From: AP-15 sp963703855 | GTDB lineage: Bacteria; Pseudomonadota; Alphaproteobacteria; ATCC43930; CGMCC-115725 | DNA: 64,000 nucleotides | Direction: 5' to 3' | Assembly: GCA_963703855.1 (NCBI GenBank) | Contig: CAVPFW010000003.1 | Span: 124,001 to 188,000 of the forward strand | In this document: positions 17,006 through 28,676 of the stretch, piece after piece | How the letters are laid out: each line of letters starts with the position of its first letter | How positions within the stretch are numbered: the stretch's first letter is position 1 | The notes under the pieces: model-generated | Told to the model about the DNA's origin: nothing | Seen by the model: the letters and a program-made list of their open reading frames with translations, nothing else | Database searches by the model: none | Made by a program: the position numbers and the translations under genes

Positions 17006-18380
17006 TCAGCCGCGGGGCTTCTGCCACGGCGTTTCCAGCAACCCGCTACTCAATCGACGGTAGATTTCATAAATCCCCTCGCCCGGCATCGGCTCGACCA
17101 AAAGATCGGTCAAGGCCCAAACCAGGGCGTCGACCCGGTCGGGGGAGTATCCCCTGCGGCCGAGAGCGAAATCGTGCGCCGCCCGGCTGAAATTGCACAT
17201 CTGATCCTCTAGCTGCGGAAGCGCGCCGAGGTGATGGACCCGACCCTGCTCGTAGAGGGCGGCTACCGGCTCGGCACGGGTGATTTTGCCGCGCGAAGCG
17301 TGCACAGCGGCGAAAGCGAGGTTCGGGTCGATCACCCTCAGGGTCGCTTCGACCATCTCGCCGCCGTTGTTGACCTCGGCTACGATACGGTCGGCGCTGT
17401 GGGCGCGATAAGCCGCAATCGCCGCCTTCGCCCATTCGGTCGGCGGGTACCGCCCAGAGAGGTCGGCGAGCACCCAACCATGGCCTTGTCCATCCGTGCC
17501 GGCGACGATGATGCCGGTCTCGTCGGCATCCTCGCCCGACGTCGCCGCCGGATCGATCGCAACCACGATCCTGGCAAGGGCGGGCGCCGCGCGAACGCGC
17601 GCCGCCTCGATCAGGCCCCGGCTCCACAGGCCGCCCGGCATATCGTCGAGCATTTCTGCTTCGATCTCCTGACGGCCCAGCCGCGTCCCTTCGTATTTGC
17701 GGACGATCTGCTCGATAAAATCGGGCGCCAGGTTGGTTCGATTCTCGTAGGTGGTGCCGCGCGTCATCGCGACCGTCCGGTCCGCGGCGAGCTCGCGCAA
17801 GAGCTTCGTCGGCCGCGGGGTCGTCGTCACCACCACCCTCGGGTCGGCTCCCAGGCGCAGACCGAACATCAGCATGTCCCAGGCCTCGGGGTAACGCCAA
17901 CTGGCCAGCTCGTCGCACCAGGCGGCGTCGTGCTGCGGCCCGCGCAACCGTTTGGGCTCCTCGGCGCTGTAGAGTGTCGCGACGGCCCCGTTGGGCCAGG
18001 TCAGCCGCCGCTTTGACGGCTCGTAGCGAGGCCGGTCCCAGGGCGGCGAGATCGCCAGGATGCCGCTTTCGCCCTCGACCATAACGTCTCGCGCATCGGT
18101 GGCGGTCGGGGCGACCAGCGCCAGGCGGCGCGCAGTCCGCGCCGTCACCCGCGCCCGCACCAGTTCGGCCCCGGAGCGCGTCTTGCCGAATCCCCGACCG
18201 GCGAGGAGCAGCCACACTCGCCAATCGCCCTCGGGGGGCAACTGGTTGGGCCGAGCCCAGAACGGCCAATCAAACAGCAGCGCATCGGCCTGGTCGAGGC
18301 TTAGCGCGAAAAACGAGGCTATTTCTGAGCGCCTCCGGCAGCGAGGCGAGCCAACCGGCGTGCGAGCACCTCACGCGCAT
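17006..18380 (-). pseudogene. terL: Phage/GTA-type terminase large subunit with a frameshift near its start
   Basis: This is the DNA-packaging motor. The ATPase domain has Walker A GRGFGKTRSGAE and Walker B AAWCDE; the nuclease domain has AIDPAATSGEDADETGI and the final DRVDALVWALTDLL block. The frame from the TTG at 18241 lacks the usual first residues. They are found upstream: from the ATG at 18380 (GWLASLPEALRNSLVF) and then, after one base is removed from the five-A run at 18309-18313, straight into FALSLDQADALLFDWPFWA. With that correction the protein is about 457 residues and begins inside the small subunit gene. Either a sequencing indel or a damaged gene. Confidence 0.85.
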
Positions 18381-18725
18381 CCGCCGCGAGATCGGTCGGC
18401 GCATCGTGCTCTTGTCGCCGGGGCGGCCCGACAAACATTCTGAAATGGCGGCCAATGGCGTCGAGCGCCGCCGTTTTGTCGTCGTGCTTCACCCGATAGC
18501 CCCCACTTCCAGTGCCGGCGATGATTTCCGAGATCGCCCGGCACCCGCGTCGCTCAGCGCTTCCAGCGTCTTCAAGACCAGCCCATCCCCGTCCCCAATC
18601 GGCGACGCGGTGCAAATCCGCAGAGTCGATGCGCGCGTATTCCTGCAGCACCCGCTGGGGGTTATCCCGAGCCGGGCCGCGCGCTCGGCGATATCGTCCT
18701 GATCCGGTTCAGATCCGACCGGCAT
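18319..18725 (-). pseudogene. terS: Terminase small subunit, broken by three frameshifts
   Basis: The small subunit recognises phage DNA for packaging. Joining three frames gives a family-like sequence: DIAERAARLGITP, then VLQEYARIDSADLHRVADWG, then DGLVLKTLEALSD, then AISEIIAGTGSGGYRVKHDD and KTAALDAIGRHFRMF. Each junction falls in a short homopolymer (C run at about 18657-18661, G runs at about 18590 and 18549) and needs a single base added or removed. It runs in front of terL. The true start is unclear: I used the ATG at 18725, but no N-terminal DNA-binding domain is recognisable there. Bases 18726-19025 hold no frame I can assign and may carry its damaged beginning. Confidence 0.6.
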
Positions 18726-19025
18726 CTCTCGCTCGACCACGGTCTCGTCGCGACCTTTGACCGACCTCGATCGAGATGTCGGCCGACGACTGGGAGCAAG
18801 ATGCCAAATTCGCTGGTCCGCCATACCCGCGGTCCACCACGGCCGCCCAAAGAGCGCGGGGAGATCATGCGCTGCCGGGCGATGGCGGCCCGGGGGCCTC
18901 CAGTGAGGAAAGGCTCGGCGATGTCCGCGGCAACCATGGGAAAAGCCCCAAACGCCGAAGTCGCCGAGGCTGTTTCCGCCGACCGTGTGTCTCTCGCCCG
19001 GCTTTGCCAATTTGAACGGTTTATA

Positions 19026-19628
19026 TCAGATCGATCCGGATCTGTCAATCGGAAAATTAGATTTTCGCAACGACCCGTGACGATAATGCGCGTCGAGTGC
19101 CCCGAGGGCGGCGATCAGAATACCTGACGCGGTCTCCTGACTGACCCGGCGTCCGCTCCAGCCCTGCTCGAAGGCCCACTCTTTCAGCGAACGCTCCCAG
19201 CCGACGACGTGCCATAGACACGACCCGCCGGGCGAGCCCGGCCCTCCGACTGCAAGAATTGCGCGCCACACGGCATCGCGCGCGCCCTCGACCCGCAAAC
19301 CTGGCTGCTCGCCGTCTTGGCGTCGGGCGGCGGCGCCATCCCTCGGTTTCGAGTAGTCGAGGGCACGCAACGGGTCGAGCTGTGCGGTCGCAAAGCGCGT
19401 CCGGAAATCCTCTCCGGCCTGGCGCATCGTCGGCGTGATAGAGCCTCGGCGCTCCATTGTCGCCAAGGTGTCGACGGCACGGTAGGGGCGCGCCGAGTTG
19501 CCGGCATCGTCAGCGATCGGTCGCTCAAGCCGCTCGACCGGACCGTGGTCGAGGCGTTCCGGGGTTGGCATGAGCCCCGCCGCAACGGAGCTAGAAGGAG
19601 CGAGGCGGCGGGAACGGGGACGGGTCAT
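19026..19628 (-). CDS. DUF6456 domain protein
   Basis: The ATG at 19628 is preceded by GGAG (eight bases) and was preferred to the much longer frame. The 200-residue product has an unstructured N-terminal third, then the DUF6456 domain typical of alphaproteobacteria: RRGSITPTMRQAGEDF, QLDPLRALDY, and a conserved end with GGPGSPGGSCLWHVVGWERS, LKEWAFEQGWSGRRV and ILIAALGALDAHY. In other members this domain follows a helix-turn-helix and is thought to act in DNA binding; the helix-turn-helix is absent here. Its place next to the repressor suggests an early or regulatory phage gene. Confidence 0.75.
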   Translation of the reverse strand: MTRPRSRRLAPSSSVAAGLMPTPERLDHGPVERLERPIADDAGNSARPYRAVDTLATMERRGSITPTMRQAGEDFRTRFATAQLDPLRALDYSKPRDGAAARRQDGEQPGLRVEGARDAVWRAILAVGGPGSPGGSCLWHVVGWERSLKEWAFEQGWSGRRVSQETASGILIAALGALDAHYRHGSLRKSNFPIDRSGSI

Positions 19629-19660
19629 GCGGTTCTCCGAACAAAACAAGAACATTTTGG

Positions 19661-19963
19661 TCAAGAAAATCTTCGGACCGCTCGTTCGAGGCGTTTGAGA
19701 AATCGCGGTGACGGCCCGACGCCAGCGGGCGCGTGGCGGCCGCCCACCGCGCTTGCAAGCGCTTCGACCTCGTGCAGCCACTTGGCTTCCGCCCTCGTGC
19801 CGCAAGCGACGTGGCAGAGCGCGTGATGATCTGGGCAATAGGATGAACCCGGTCGCGGCATCGCCCCGCAGGATCGACGACCACGATCGCCGTCCAGGAT
19901 GTACGCACAACCGGGCGCGTCCTGTGGATCGTCCGACGCTGAAAGCTGCGGAACCTGACCCAT
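19661..19963 (-). CDS. Small zinc-binding-like protein of the phage early region (100 aa)
   Basis: The ATG at 19963 has AAGGGG six bases upstream. The protein contains a cysteine/histidine cluster: GCAYIL, CGAMPRPGSSYCPDHHALC and later GTRAEAKWLHEVEAL. Such spacing suggests a bound zinc ion, as in small GcrA-like or zinc-ribbon proteins, but the family is not certain. It is the first minus-strand gene left of the repressor, and its promoter region overlaps the palindromic operator, so it is probably controlled by the repressor. It ends 32 bases before the DUF6456 gene. Confidence 0.6.
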   Translation of the reverse strand: MGQVPQLSASDDPQDAPGCAYILDGDRGRRSCGAMPRPGSSYCPDHHALCHVACGTRAEAKWLHEVEALASAVGGRHAPAGVGPSPRFLKRLERAVRRFS

Positions 19964-20030
19964 TCTGACCCCTTCTTGCTCAATCAAACTCACTTGTCAT
20001 GATCGCATTGCCATGATACCATGCTCATGC

Positions 20031-20043
20031 ATGTTGTCAACAT
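20031..20043. promoter_or_regulatory. Palindromic operator candidate between divergent phage genes
   Basis: ATGTTGTCAACAT is a perfect six-base inverted repeat around one base. It lies between the minus-strand gene starting at 19963 and the repressor start near 20065, exactly where a CI/LexA-like repressor would bind. Two nearby CATG repeats add symmetry. Binding is inferred. Confidence 0.5.
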
Positions 20044-20064
20044 AGAAATTGCTTGGACCACATC

Positions 20065-20734
20065 ATGGATACAATCTGGTTCCATCAAGCGCTCGAGCAA
20101 GTCGAGCGCGACCCAGGCGGATCTCGCTCGCCACTTACGTCTCGCTCCCTCGGCGGTTTCCCGCATGCTCAAGGGCGAGCGTCAGATGAAGCAATTGGAA
20201 ACGGTGCAGATCGCCGGATTTCTCGGGGTGAGCCCGGAAGAGGTTTTGCGTCGCGCGGTTGACGATGCGGTATCCGCGGCGACCGGCGATCCGCCGCGGG
20301 CAGGGCGTGGCCGGCCACCCTCCCTATCCCCCGCCGGGCTCTCGCGGTCCGCCGATCTGATCCCGGTCCGTAGCGCCGGAAGGGGCGGAACCGATCAGGA
20401 GATGTTTCTAGAAGACGGCCCGATCGGCTACACCCCCCGGCCAGCCAACCTCGGCGGGGTACGGGCGGCCTACGCGATCTACATGGTCGGCGACAGCATG
20501 GAGCCCCGCTACGAGCCGGGCTGGTTGTTGCATGTCAACCCGTTCAAGCCGCCGACCCGCGGCCGCGACGTCGTCGTCTACAAGCAGGGGCAGATCGTCT
20601 TGATCAAGCAGTTCGTCGCCTGGGAGGGCGAGACGCTGGTGTTGCGCCAACTCAACCCCCCCGACACGCTGCGGATCCCGCGCGTCGAGGTGCGCGAATG
20701 CCACCTCGTGGTCGGTGCCGACCAGGAAGGCTGA
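20065..20734 (+). pseudogene. S24-family phage repressor (LexA/CI type), frameshifted near its N-terminus
   Basis: The C-terminal half is an S24 autocleaving peptidase domain: YMVGDSMEPRYEPGW with the catalytic Ser, then PPTRGRDVVVYKQGQIVLIKQ carrying the Lys. The N-terminal half is a helix-turn-helix (TQADLARHLRLAPSAVSRML, GERQMK). The expected first residues, MDTIWFHQALEQVER, start with the ATG at 20065 but in a different frame; one extra base near 20110-20113 separates them. Correcting it gives the normal spacing before TQADLARHL. Uncorrected, the frame opens at 20021 with an unrelated leader. The protein would keep the prophage silent and be cleaved during DNA damage. Indel or real lesion is undecided. 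Confidence 0.8.
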
Positions 20735-20792
20735 TGGCGGCCCGGCGCACCCGAGCGAGGTCAACCCACTAAAGGAAACGCGGCGGGTTAGC

Positions 20793-23387
<2,595 letters not shown>

Positions 23388-23564
23388 GACATGCTCCGCA
23401 AGCCGGTCGCGGCGCTCCGATCAGGCAGCTCCCGCAATCCTCTTCTCGGGCCCTATATGGCGTGGTTCGAAAGCCAGGCAACCCTGTGATCTGCCGCAAG
23501 CCGAGCCTCGGCTCGTGCGAGCTGCAGCGCCCACGAAACCGCAGCGTTGCGCCCCGCGAACAGC

Positions 23565-23969
23565 TCAGAACCGAGGGGATTGGTCCTCGCTCGGCGATTG
23601 CAGCGAGGGTTGCGGCAGGCCGTCGTCGGATTCGCTGCGATCTCCCTCGGACTCCCCTATATCCGCATCGGCGGGCGTCATCGGCCGCGGCGCCCCCTGC
23701 TGATTGGCATCACCATTGGCGTTCATGACCCGAAAGTAGTGCTCGGCATGCTGGTACAGGTTTTCTGCCGCGATCCGATCACCGCTCGCCGCTGCCTCGC
23801 GCGCCAAGCCAACGTAACGCTCAAAAACCTGATAAGCGTTGCCGCGAATTTTGACGTTCGGGCCGTTGCTGTCGAAGGTCTGAATCCGCTGGGGCATCCG
23901 CGGACGGTTGAGATGCGGATTATTTCCGTTGTTGCGACCGCGCGATCGCTTGTTTGGGCCTGGTCTCAT
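23565..23969 (-). CDS. DUF4167 domain protein
   Basis: The ATG at 23969 starts the family's typical sequence MRPGPNKRSRGRNN, so the longer frame is rejected. The basic N-terminus is followed by the conserved core VKIRGNAYQVFERYVGLARE and AENLYQHAEHYFRVMNA (residues about 33-80). The rest is acidic and disordered. DUF4167 proteins are widespread in alphaproteobacteria and resemble RNA-binding or ribosome-associated factors, but their role is unknown. It lies between clpB and a transposase remnant. Confidence 0.9.
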   Translation of the reverse strand: MRPGPNKRSRGRNNGNNPHLNRPRMPQRIQTFDSNGPNVKIRGNAYQVFERYVGLAREAAASGDRIAAENLYQHAEHYFRVMNANGDANQQGAPRPMTPADADIGESEGDRSESDDGLPQPSLQSPSEDQSPRF

Positions 23970-24165
23970 GATACCTGTCTGATCTCGGTGGACACGGTCG
24001 TAGCCTTGACCGATCAAAGAGTTCGTCGTCCCTTGCACGATCTCACAGGGCGCCTTCGCGCAGATATCCGGCCTCCCCTGCGCGGCATCGAACTCTCCAA
24101 TGCTCCAGCCTAGACGGGACGGCAGCATATTCCAAGGTTTTTTTGCCCGCCTGCAGCTGACGGAT

Positions 24166-24204
24166 GATCTATCCGGTTTTGCAGCGGGCGATCTGTCCGG
24201 TTTT
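24166..24204. repeat. Imperfect direct repeat (15 bp, two copies)
   Basis: gatctatccggtttt at 24166-24180 and gatctgtccggtttt at 24190-24204 differ at one base, with a 24-base period. They sit upstream of the transposase remnant and may be part of its terminal region. Confidence 0.4.
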
Positions 24205-24244
24205 TAGAACCGCTCGAAAAAGGGGCAGGATGGGCCGGGCGGAG

Positions 24245-24295
24245 GGAACTGGCCTAGGCCGGAATTCGTCTACCCACGGAACTGGCCTTGGCCGG
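24245..24295. repeat. Imperfect direct repeat (18 bp, two copies)
   Basis: ggaactggcctaggccgg at 24245-24262 recurs at 24278-24295 with one mismatch. The second copy encodes the start of the visible transposase remnant; a small internal duplication or deletion scar is likely. Confidence 0.5.
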
Positions 24296-24620
24296 GATCA
24301 CCACGATCGAGGCGGCGAATCGCCTTATCGCCGAGAGCTATCCGGCGGGCCGTAACGCGGCGTTCGCGGCCGACCCCGTAGAGACCGGCGCGGCCTTTGT
24401 GCCCGACCGCGCCGGTGCCCCCCGCGATATCCTATGACTCGGGGGGGAGCGCCGGGTCGGCAATGACGACACCGTCAATGGCAAGGCGCAGCCTGCAGAT
24501 CGGGCCGAGCCCGCTGCGGGCGCATTGCGTGCGCGCGATGGTGCGGGTGCACGAATGCGCCGACCGTCGGCTGGCCGTCCTCCACGGCTCCATCGGATCG
24601 CCAATTCGGGAAAGCTGTGC
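24279..24620 (+). pseudogene. Remnant of an ISNCY-type transposase (C-terminal part)
   Basis: Reading from 24279 gives AGITTIEAANRLIAESYPAG, a segment with RNAAFAADPVETGAAFVPD, then a stop in DIL*, followed in the same frame by ERRVGNDDTVNG and, after a frame change, LQIGPSPLRAHCVRAMVRVH and a decayed end (LAVLHG). This order matches the C-terminus of ISNCY-family transposases as I remember them. The 5' half is missing and stops and frameshifts are frequent, so it is inactive. The surrounding stretch 23970-24891 holds no intact gene; the rest of it shows only short out-of-frame fragments. Confidence 0.6.
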
Positions 24621-24891
24621 CGTGACGCCAAACCGGCTGCGTTGTCCGCTTCGGCCGCCGGTCTATGGATTTATGGACAACACTGCGCGTTCCCTTCAAA
24701 TCCACAGGCCCAACCACCACAGAAGCGGTCAATTGACGCGCTGCAAAAGACCGCTCAACTTTATGCGTCGGCAACAGCCGCTTCCGGCCGGAACCGACGG
24801 CGCTCGGCCTTGGACACAAGGTCGTCGGCGCGACGTTCGGGAACCGGGCGCCCCGGTCAGGAAGTCTGGCATGCCCGCGGCCGCCGGTACG

Positions 24892-25257
24892 CTATTTCTT
24901 CTTCTGCTGCCAGAGCCCGAGCATCGCACCGGTCGGGTCGCGGATGATCGACAGAAAGCCCTCGTCCATGACCTTCATGACATCGCGCATGACCGTGGCG
25001 CCGAGCGACTTTGCCTTGTCGGTCGCCGCCCTGATGTCGTCGACCCCGACATAGGGCATCCAAGCCGAGGACGCCCCCGGCATCATCTGCTTCATCATGC
25101 CGCCGCCGGTGCCCTCGCCGACCTGGATCAAGGTGTACGTCATCCCCCCGCCCATCTCCACGTCATTGAGCTGCCAGTCGAACAAGGATCGATAAAACAA
25201 CTTTGCCTTGTCGATGTCGGTGGTGCCGAGCTCGACATGCACGAATGGGTTGGCCAT
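24892..25257 (-). CDS. Glyoxalase/VOC-fold protein (121 aa)
   Basis: The ATG at 25257 follows GAGGAG and opens a 121-residue single-domain VOC protein. The pattern is that of the bleomycin-resistance/glyoxalase fold: FVHVELGTTDIDKAKLFYRS, LFDWQL, then a second half MPYVGVDDIRAATDKAKSLG, with GFLSIIRDPTGAMLGLWQ at the end. Substrate is unknown; members include dioxygenases, epimerases and binding proteins. It stands alone. The region 25258-25583 between it and the ABC operon shows no gene or clear regulatory site. Confidence 0.88.
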   Translation of the reverse strand: MANPFVHVELGTTDIDKAKLFYRSLFDWQLNDVEMGGGMTYTLIQVGEGTGGGMMKQMMPGASSAWMPYVGVDDIRAATDKAKSLGATVMRDVMKVMDEGFLSIIRDPTGAMLGLWQQKKK

Positions 25258-25583
25258 CACCGCTCTCCTCTTTCCGTCTTTCCCGGTTCGCTCGGGTAGG
25301 TTCACACCTGAATCCGGGTTCCTCACACCGTTCGTGACCGGCCGCAACGAGTCGCCAGACGCTGTTTCGCCTGTTTATCGGATAGAGATCAGGTATCCGC
25401 AGCGCCCTCAACGAAGAGCCGCCTCCCGCTGACAGGCGCCGATGATACGATGCGACTATGCCAATTGCTTGGTTGTCGGCGCCCGCATTTTCAACATAGT
25501 CGCGCGGTCGGCCATCCCGCACCGCGGAGGCGACCATAGCGAACACGCCCGGCGGGTCGGGATCTCGATCGTGACCCCCGAAT

Positions 25584-26597
25584 TCAAGCCCGCACCCTGG
25601 CGGCGCTTGCAAACGTCGCTGTCTGCACCTCGCGCAGGTGGCACGCGACGTGATGGCCGGGGAAGACTTCGCGCATTTCGGGCTCGTCCTCCGAGCACCG
25701 GGCAAAGGCGTAGGGGCAGCGGGTGTGGAAGCGGCAGCCGGAGGGGGGGTCGATCGGGCTCGGCACGTCGCCTTTGAGGATGATCCGCCTGCGCGCCGCT
25801 TCGGGGTCGGGGACCGGGACCGCCGATAAGAGGGCCTCGGTATAGGGGTGCTGGGGGCGGGTGAAAAGCGCAGCCTTCGGGGCGATCTCGACGATCCGGC
25901 CAAGATACATGACGGCGACGCGGTGGCTGATGTGCTCGACCACCGCGAGGTCGTGGGCGATGAACAGGTAGGAGAGCCCGAACTCCTGCTGCAGGTCGGC
26001 CAACAGGTTGATCACCTGGGCCTGAACCGAGACGTCGAGGGCGGAAACCGGCTCGTCGCAGATGATCAGGTGCGGGTTCAGCGCGAGCGCGCGGGCGATG
26101 CCGATGCGCTGGCGCTGGCCGCCCGAAAACTCGTGCGGAAAGCGGTCGAGAGCGTCGGCCCGGAGCCCGACCCTGAGAGCGAGCTCGGCGACGCGGTCTC
26201 GACGCTCGCGGCCGGCCGAGACGCCGTAGTTGACCAATGGCTCGGCGATGATGTCGCGGATGCGCAGACGCGGGTTCAACGAGGAATAGGGGTCCTGGAA
26301 GACGACTTGCAGTTGACGCCGGTAGGGCCGCATGTGGCGGCGGGAGAGCCCGTCGATACGCTCGCCGTTGATATGGATCTCACCGGCGCTGGGCTCGATC
26401 AGCTTGAGGATCGCCTTGCCCGCGGTCGACTTGCCGCAGCCGCTCTCGCCGACGAGGCCCAAGGTCTCGCCTTGAGCGATATCGAAGGAGATGCCGTCGA
26501 CCGCATGGACCTGGCCGACGGTGCGCTGCAACACCCCTTTTCGGACCGGGAAATGCTTGACCAGGTTGCGGACCGACAGCAGCGGCTCGGCGGTCAC
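25584..26597 (-). CDS. Peptide/nickel-type ABC transporter ATPase (DppF/OppF class)
   Basis: This 337-residue ATPase powers the importer encoded upstream. It has Walker A GESGCGKST, Q-loop VVFQDPYSSLNPRLRI, signature FSGGQRQRIGIARAL, Walker B LIICDEPVSALD and the H-loop in FIAHDLAVVEHI. The C-terminal oligopeptide-transporter extension carries the cysteines expected in this family (GCRFHTRCPYAFARC). Its GTG start at 26597 overlaps the stop of the preceding ATPase gene in GTGA. It is the last gene of the operon. Confidence 0.93.
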   Translation of the reverse strand: MTAEPLLSVRNLVKHFPVRKGVLQRTVGQVHAVDGISFDIAQGETLGLVGESGCGKSTAGKAILKLIEPSAGEIHINGERIDGLSRRHMRPYRRQLQVVFQDPYSSLNPRLRIRDIIAEPLVNYGVSAGRERRDRVAELALRVGLRADALDRFPHEFSGGQRQRIGIARALALNPHLIICDEPVSALDVSVQAQVINLLADLQQEFGLSYLFIAHDLAVVEHISHRVAVMYLGRIVEIAPKAALFTRPQHPYTEALLSAVPVPDPEAARRRIILKGDVPSPIDPPSGCRFHTRCPYAFARCSEDEPEMREVFPGHHVACHLREVQTATFASAARVRA

Positions 26598-27643
26598 GTG
26601 CGGGCTACCCGGTCGGAGTGAAAGCAGGCGGCAAAATGGCCGGGTTCCTTCTCTTCGAAGGCCGGCATCCGGCGATGGCAGATATCGCTGGCAAAGATGC
26701 AGCGGTCGGCGAACGCGCAGCCGGGGATCGCCGCCTTCAAGGAGGGCACCGTGCCGGGGATCTCGGCGAGGCGCCGCGGGTGCTCGCCGTCGAGCGAGGC
26801 GCCGAGCCGCGGCACCGAATTGAGGAGCCCCTTAGTGTAGGGGTGGAGCGGACGGCGGAACAGCGCGCCGACCGGCGCCTCCTCGGCCATGTGCCCGGCA
26901 TACATGACGACGACGCGCTGCGCCATCTCGGCGACCACGCCCAGATCATGGGTGATCAGCACGATCGCGGCATCGATCTTCTGCTTCAATTCGCGCATCA
27001 GATCGAGGATCTGCGCCTGGATCGTCACATCGAGCGCGGTCGTCGGCTCGTCGGCGATCAGCAATTTTGGGTTGCAGGCGAGCGCCATCGCGATCATCAC
27101 CCGCTGTCGCATGCCGCCCGACAGCTGGTGCGGGTATTGGCCGATGCGCCGGCGTGCCTCGGGAATGTGCACCAGGCGCAGCATGTCGACCGCCTTGGCG
27201 AGTGCGGCGGCGCGGCCCAGCCCCTGATGCAGGGTCAAGGTCTCGGCGATCTGCCGGCCGATCGTCAGCACCGGGTTGAGCGAGGTCATCGGCTCCTGAA
27301 AGATCATTGAGATCTCGTTGCCGCGGACCTCGCGCATCCGCGCCTCGCTGAGGCCGAGCAGGTCGCGGCCGGCAAAGCGGATCGCGCCGGAGACGATCCG
27401 CCCGGGGGGCGACGGGATCAGGCGCAGCACCGACAGCGCGGTGACGCTCTTGCCGCAGCCGCTCTCGCCGACGATGGCGAGCGTCTCGCCGGGGAGAACA
27501 TGGAACGAGACCCCGTCGACGGCGCGGACCACCCCGTCGCGGGTAAAGAACCAGGTTCTCAGATCGGAGACATCGAGGATCGGCTCGACCGCGGCGTGCG
27601 CCTCGGGGATGGCGGCGGCGTAAGCGGCGGCGATGTCGGCCAT
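26594..27643 (-). CDS. Peptide/nickel-type ABC transporter ATPase (DppD/OppD class)
   Basis: The ATG at 27643 lies four bases after the permease stop; the longer frame upstream is a shadow of that permease gene. The 349-residue protein has Walker A GESGCGKSV, signature LSGGMRQRVMIAMAL, Walker B LLIADEPTTALD and the switch ITHDLGVVAEMAQRV. The extension near the C-terminus has the family cysteine set (GCAFADRCIF, CHRRMPAF). With the DppF-type partner it forms the ATPase pair of the importer. Confidence 0.93.
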   Translation of the reverse strand: MADIAAAYAAAIPEAHAAVEPILDVSDLRTWFFTRDGVVRAVDGVSFHVLPGETLAIVGESGCGKSVTALSVLRLIPSPPGRIVSGAIRFAGRDLLGLSEARMREVRGNEISMIFQEPMTSLNPVLTIGRQIAETLTLHQGLGRAAALAKAVDMLRLVHIPEARRRIGQYPHQLSGGMRQRVMIAMALACNPKLLIADEPTTALDVTIQAQILDLMRELKQKIDAAIVLITHDLGVVAEMAQRVVVMYAGHMAEEAPVGALFRRPLHPYTKGLLNSVPRLGASLDGEHPRRLAEIPGTVPSLKAAIPGCAFADRCIFASDICHRRMPAFEEKEPGHFAACFHSDRVART

Positions 27644-27647
27644 TATC

Positions 27648-28532
27648 CTACATCCGTCGGGCGAGGCGCGGATCGAGGGCGTCGCGCAGCCCGTCGCCCA
27701 ACAGATTGATGGCGAGCACGGCGACCGACAGAAACGCCCCGGGGAACAGCACGATATAATAGGCGACCTGAAACAGGCTGCGGCCCTCGGCCATAATGTT
27801 GCCCCAGCTCGGGATGTTGGGCGGGGTCCCGGCGCCGAGGAACGAGAGGATCGCCTCGACCAGCATCGCCGAGGCGGCGGTGTAGGTGGCCTGAACCAAG
27901 AGCGGGGGCACGGTGTTCGGCACGATGTGGCGCCACAGGATGCGCGGCAGGCTGGTGCCGCCGGCAAAAGCGGCCTCGACAAAGGGCAGGTCGCGCAGGG
28001 TCAGGACGACGCCGCGGACCAGCCGGGTCACCCGCGGCACCTCCGCGACGGTGATCGCGAAGACGACGTTCTCAAGGCTGGCGCGGGTCAGCGCCATCAG
28101 CGCGATCGCGATCAGAACCGGCGGGATCGACATCAGCCCATCCATGACCCGCATCAGGATCGCATCGGCCCACCGGCTGAACCCAGTGAGGAGACCGAAG
28201 AGGAGCCCGAGCGCGGTGCTGAGCAGCGCGACCGTGAGCCCGACCGTCAACGACACGCGGGAGCCGTAAATCGTGCGACTGTAGACGTCGCGGCCGAGCA
28301 TGTCGGTGCCGAACCAGTTTTGCGGCGACGGCCAGTGCAGCCGCTCGATCGGCGACAATGCCTGCGGGTCTGTAGTGCCGAGATAAGGGGCGAACACCGC
28401 CATCAGCAGCATCAGGCCGAGCAGGGCGGCGCCGACGACGATCGTCGGATGGCGCCGCAGATAGGTGCGCACCCCGCGCCGGCGCGCGGCCGGAGCGGCC
28501 ATCAGGGCGAGATCGCTCGGCGCCACGGTCAT
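27648..28532 (-). CDS. Peptide/nickel-type ABC permease (DppC class)
   Basis: A 294-residue inner-membrane permease with the N-terminal OppC-type segment (one helix, then NWFGTDMLGRDVYSRTIYG) and a BPD transporter domain of about five helices. The EAA-like loop near FVEAAFAGGTSLPRILWRHI contacts the ATPases. It follows the DppB gene after a 144-base gap that holds a palindromic repeat, and is followed four bases later by the DppD gene. Confidence 0.93.
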   Translation of the reverse strand: MTVAPSDLALMAAPAARRRGVRTYLRRHPTIVVGAALLGLMLLMAVFAPYLGTTDPQALSPIERLHWPSPQNWFGTDMLGRDVYSRTIYGSRVSLTVGLTVALLSTALGLLFGLLTGFSRWADAILMRVMDGLMSIPPVLIAIALMALTRASLENVVFAITVAEVPRVTRLVRGVVLTLRDLPFVEAAFAGGTSLPRILWRHIVPNTVPPLLVQATYTAASAMLVEAILSFLGAGTPPNIPSWGNIMAEGRSLFQVAYYIVLFPGAFLSVAVLAINLLGDGLRDALDPRLARRM

Positions 28533-28572
28533 GCAGGCTCCGCCTTAGTCACCAAGGCGGCCCCGATCCACC

Positions 28573-28651
28573 GGCGCCTGCCCCTCACCCTCCCGCTGCG
28601 CGGGTCCAACCCTCTCCCCGCACGCGGGGAGAGGGTTGGGGTCAGGGGCAT
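28573..28651. repeat. Intergenic palindromic element, copy 1
   Basis: A GC-rich palindrome in the gap between the two permease genes: cccctcacc at the left, a core cctctccccgc/gcggggagagg, and ggggtcaggggc at the right. Similar elements lie at 29638-29760 and 34060-34109. As RNA it would form a strong stem inside the operon message. Confidence 0.8.
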
Positions 28652-28676
28652 TTGCCGCAGCGCCTCAGCCATTTCC

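Noticed and set aside
1..20740. A gene transfer agent instead of a prophage
   Set aside because: The large terminase looks GTA-like, but a repressor with an operator, a tailspike-like gene and the gene order do not fit the known GTA cluster.
24128..24891. A phage integrase or attachment site at the right prophage edge
   Set aside because: Only a decayed transposase and short repeats were seen; no recombinase motif and no tRNA gene.
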